Shown piece by piece: positions 61,486 through 64,000 of a stretch of DNA of 64,000 bases. Source of the stretch: Lachnospiraceae bacterium KM106-2. GTDB lineage: Bacteria > Bacillota > Clostridia > Lachnospirales > Lachnospiraceae. The first letter of the stretch is position 1; every line of letters starts with the position of its first letter. The stretch covers positions 813,960 through 877,959 of the forward strand of contig AP018794.1 of assembly GCA_009731425.1 (NCBI GenBank), read 5' to 3'. Under the pieces are notes generated by a model that was given only the letters and a program-made list of their open reading frames with translations, was not told the DNA's origin and made no database searches. The position numbers and the translations under genes were made by a program.

Positions 61486-61900
61486 TTATTTAAAGTATTC
61501 ATTATTTTTGGCAATATAATCAAGTGAAATTGAAAGTCCATTGGCTGAATCAATCAAGGTTACGATATCTCCTTCTGTGACATGGGGAATCAAGGTTACG
61601 TTTGTGATTAGCTGATCCTTGCAGATATTACCGATTACTTCAGCTAAGTGTCCATTTATGATGACTTGTATGTTACGGTTAGAGAGATAACGTAGGTAAC
61701 CGTCTCCATATCCAATCGCGACTTATGCAATTTGTTCTTTTGAATAAGTTTGTCTTTTAACTTTAGGCTGTCTGCTACTGCATAGTGATTGTAGGTGCCA
61801 TCATAGCAGAGTCCAAAACGATGGATACCAGTATCAATTTTTACAGGAACATTACAGTAGCAGTGGTTAGTCTTACAAAAGTTATTTAGTTTCTTTTATG
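61486..61900 (-). pseudogene. Decayed alanine racemase (Alr/VanT-like)
   Basis: On the - strand, two pieces of alanine racemase are readable. The first, near 61790-61840, gives KIDTGIHRFGLCYDG, the middle of the PLP barrel. The second, 61486-61730, gives YSKEQIA, a stop codon, then VAIGYGDGYLRYLS, IINGHLAEVIGN and CKDQLITNVTLIPHV, the C-terminal domain. Between the pieces about 100 residues are gone and the frame shifts; the N-terminal third is not recognisable. The gene is therefore dead. Bases 61901-62174 show no gene. Confidence 0.75.
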
Positions 61901-62174
61901 TTATGTGCTAACAAATCTAGATTTATTTCACACCATCTAGTAAGTATTTATGACAAGTAGTTTTTCATGGGATGACTCCCTATTTTATATATATCTAGAG
62001 TGTTACCGATGGTATGATGATAATTCATGGACGTTTCGCAATTTAGAAGATTAGTAAATTTTAAATCTACGGATTTTTTTAATTTTCTAAAGCTGTAAAT
62101 AATTACAAAACATTATATAATAGACAGTATGCAATAGTATACATAATAAAGTAAATTAAGGATGGGTGAATTAG

Positions 62175-62630
62175 ATGATACATCTTGAACAAGTTACAAA
62201 GGATAATTGGAAAAGAGCAATTTTTGTTACAAGTGATATTAAAGATAAATATCCACTAATTGAGAACTGGGTAATGAGTGCGGCATTTTCTATTGTGCAG
62301 TCTGTTTATGAAACAGAGTGGGATTATAGAATAATTATGGATGATAATCATGTGATAGGAGGAGTACTTTATGGAATATGGGATTATAATGGTACAAAAC
62401 GATACTTATTATGTCGTTTCGTAATTGATGTAAATTATCAAGGAAAAGGATTGGGTCAAAAAGCACTCCCAATTATACTTAGATACATGTATGAACAATA
62501 TAAATGTAATGATATCTACCTTACTGTGGAAAAAAGTAATTCTCGTGCAATTCATATTTATGAGAAATATGGTTTTATTGCAACTGGTGAGGTTGATGAA
62601 GGTGAAGAGGTATATGTTCTAAGAAGATAG
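62175..62630 (+). CDS. GNAT-family acetyltransferase (spermidine/spermine acetyltransferase-like)
   Basis: 151 residues with acetyl-CoA motif A RFVIDVNYQGKGLGQKALP and motif B SRAIHIYEKYGFIATGE. The shape matches BltD/SpeG-like polyamine acetyltransferases, but the substrate is not certain. The ATG follows AAGGATGGG. The 247-base gap after it shows no gene. Confidence 0.85.
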   Translation: MIHLEQVTKDNWKRAIFVTSDIKDKYPLIENWVMSAAFSIVQSVYETEWDYRIIMDDNHVIGGVLYGIWDYNGTKRYLLCRFVIDVNYQGKGLGQKALPIILRYMYEQYKCNDIYLTVEKSNSRAIHIYEKYGFIATGEVDEGEEVYVLRR

Positions 62631-62877
62631 TATTTATAACTAGATCCTTTTGTTTTGTTTAGTAAAGAGATGTTGATTTTGTATCATTGATATTAAATGT
62701 TCTAGCAATAAATCCATATTGATTTTGATAATAACAGATTTGCCTGGAATATGGACAGAGTGTATTTCGTAAGTAAAATCACTTAGAATATAGGAAAAGG
62801 ATAGACAAGAGTTAGGCATTATGTTAATTTCGTTTATGTAATTAATTAGTTTATGACAAGATATTATGAGGAATAAA

Positions 62878-64000
62878 ATGATATATAAGAAAGTACAAAA
62901 GTTAAAAGGAATTTTAAGTTCTATTCTAATAGCAATGTTGATAATGACAAATATTGATGGTATTAAACAGATACCAATGAGAGCTAATGCGGCAACTGGT
63001 TTTAACTCGATAGAAAATAATTACATAAGTGCAAAAATGACAAGAGCCGGAGATACAGGAAATGTTGCATTAGGAAAAGCAACCGGAATTTACTGGGCGA
63101 ATGGAACTTCTCAGAGGGGGAATCCTGACAGACCGTATTACTATGCTACAGATGGAATCAGCAATAATACAACAAACTATGGTGAGTTTGGAGCAGATAA
63201 CAACACCGGATCAAGTTATCTGGAAATTGATCTAAAGCAAATATATTCTCTTAATAGACTTGAGTTGTTGCGATACTGGGGGGATGGAAGAACCTATAAA
63301 GGTACTGTGATTGCATTGTCACAAGATGGAAAATTTTCAAATCCTAAAATAATATACAATTCAGACAGTGCAAATATACATGGCTTTGGTGCTGGAACAG
63401 ATGAGTTGTATCAAGAGACATCATCAGGAAAAAGTATTACGTTTAAAAGTTGTAAAACACAATACATTAGAGTATATATGCACGGAAGTAATAAAAACAA
63501 CACGAATCATATCGTTGAAGTGAAAGCATTTGTTGATTATAAGAAATTAACGAATTTAGCATTAGGTAGAAATGTTTCTTATTATTTAACAAATGGAGAT
63601 ATGAAACTGGGAGAAAAGTCGGATCGTCCGAGTTCCATGGCCGTAGATGGTAATAAGACCAATGGTAGTAGCAATTATGCTGAATTTGGTTCAGACGATG
63701 ATACGAATTCAAGATATATGCAAATAGATTTAGGAGACAGCTTTTCCGTACATATGATAAATATGTGGAGATATTGGAATGATGGAAGATTTTATAATGG
63801 AACGGTAATCGCACTGGCAGAAAATGCTGATTTTTCAGATGCTTTTGTCATATATAATTCAGATAAAGCAAATGTACATGGATTTGGTTTTGGAAGGGAA
63901 GATTTATATCAGGAAACTGCTGCTGGCATGAGTTTTCAATTCAATAAAGTAAATGCGCGATATATTCGTATTTATATGTGCGGAAGTTCAAAACATAATA
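62878..64000 (+). CDS. Secreted protein with tandem discoidin/F5-8 type C-like domains (3' end outside window)
   Basis: 374 codons are visible and the frame is still open at the edge. A signal peptide (about 1-40, ending near ANA) precedes two similar domains of about 155 residues each. Shared markers are TxYGEFGADNN / NYAEFGSDDD, RYWGDGRTYKGTVIAL / RYWNDGRFYNGTVIAL, IYNSDSANIHGFG / IYNSDKANVHGFG and YIRVYM / YIRIYM. They resemble F5/8C (CBM32-type) carbohydrate-binding modules, suggesting a glycan-targeting enzyme or adhesin whose catalytic part lies beyond the window. AGGAAT precedes the ATG. Confidence 0.75.
   Translation, partial: MIYKKVQKLKGILSSILIAMLIMTNIDGIKQIPMRANAATGFNSIENNYISAKMTRAGDTGNVALGKATGIYWANGTSQRGNPDRPYYYATDGISNNTTNYGEFGADNNTGSSYLEIDLKQIYSLNRLELLRYWGDGRTYKGTVIALSQDGKFSNPKIIYNSDSANIHGFGAGTDELYQETSSGKSITFKSCKTQYIRVYMHGSNKNNTNHIVEVKAFVDYKKLTNLALGRNVSYYLTNGDMKLGEKSDRPSSMAVDGNKTNGSSNYAEFGSDDDTNSRYMQIDLGDSFSVHMINMWRYWNDGRFYNGTVIALAENADFSDAFVIYNSDKANVHGFGFGREDLYQETAAGMSFQFNKVNARYIRIYMCGSSKHN

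Noticed and set aside
1..64000. CRISPR arrays, tRNA, rRNA, prophage or complete insertion sequences
   Set aside because: No regularly spaced repeats, cloverleaf motifs, ribosomal segments or transposase genes were found.

Overview
The window looks like a chromosome segment of a low-GC, anaerobic, spore-forming Firmicute, most likely a member of the Lachnospiraceae (Clostridia). The grounds are AT-rich DNA, strong AGGAGG-type ribosome binding sites, sporulation and germination genes (spoIIM, gerA-type), a ferredoxin-dependent indolepyruvate oxidoreductase and a biotin-dependent sodium-pump decarboxylase. Most genes are on the + strand. No tRNA, rRNA, CRISPR array, complete insertion sequence or prophage was seen.

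Layout. 1-4.2 kb: 3' part of smc, then ftsY and a catabolic-type threonine deaminase. 4.4-14.4 kb: a DAHP synthase without its regulatory domain, followed by an unusual block: short-chain dehydrogenase, transketolase split into N and C subunits, a LuxE-like/LuxC-like pair, a lone acyl carrier protein, an adenylate-forming enzyme, and a second LuxE-like/LuxC-like pair. I read it as an uncharacterised route that activates an acid, reduces it to an aldehyde and possibly extends it with a two-carbon ketol unit. 14.6-18.3 kb: recA (with a LexA box), recX and rny. 18.4-24.6 kb: aryl-sulfotransferase-like protein, aminotransferase, Nudix hydrolase, spoIIM, a xerD-like gene lacking most catalytic residues, and a GGDEF protein. 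24.6-31.6 kb: a second DAHP synthase on the - strand, divergent from paaK-iorA-iorB-ACT-paaK-ACT, an arylpyruvate fermentation operon.

31.7-40.5 kb: cell-wall carboxypeptidase, amidohydrolase, metallophosphoesterase, an M50-like protein with a broken zinc motif, scpA-scpB, a membrane protein and a lipoprotein. 40.5-47.5 kb: MATE exporter divergent from a MerR regulator, a YhgE/Pip-like remnant, gerA, a single-frame GerB-GerC fusion, and a HIT protein. 47.6-53.5 kb: two-component system, lipoprotein and D-Ala-D-Ala carboxypeptidase, then small genes. 53.6-58.9 kb: five-gene biotin-dependent decarboxylase/transcarboxylase operon carrying two different carboxyltransferase subunits (MmdA-type and OadA-type) around one biotin carrier and one OadB pump.

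58.9-64 kb is accessory: a 207-bp near-palindrome, a G-rich stretch, REP-like repeats, a DUF3784-like membrane protein, a 30-residue holin-like toxin gene, a 2H phosphoesterase, an alanine racemase pseudogene, an acetyltransferase, and the start of a secreted protein with two tandem discoidin-like domains that runs off the end.
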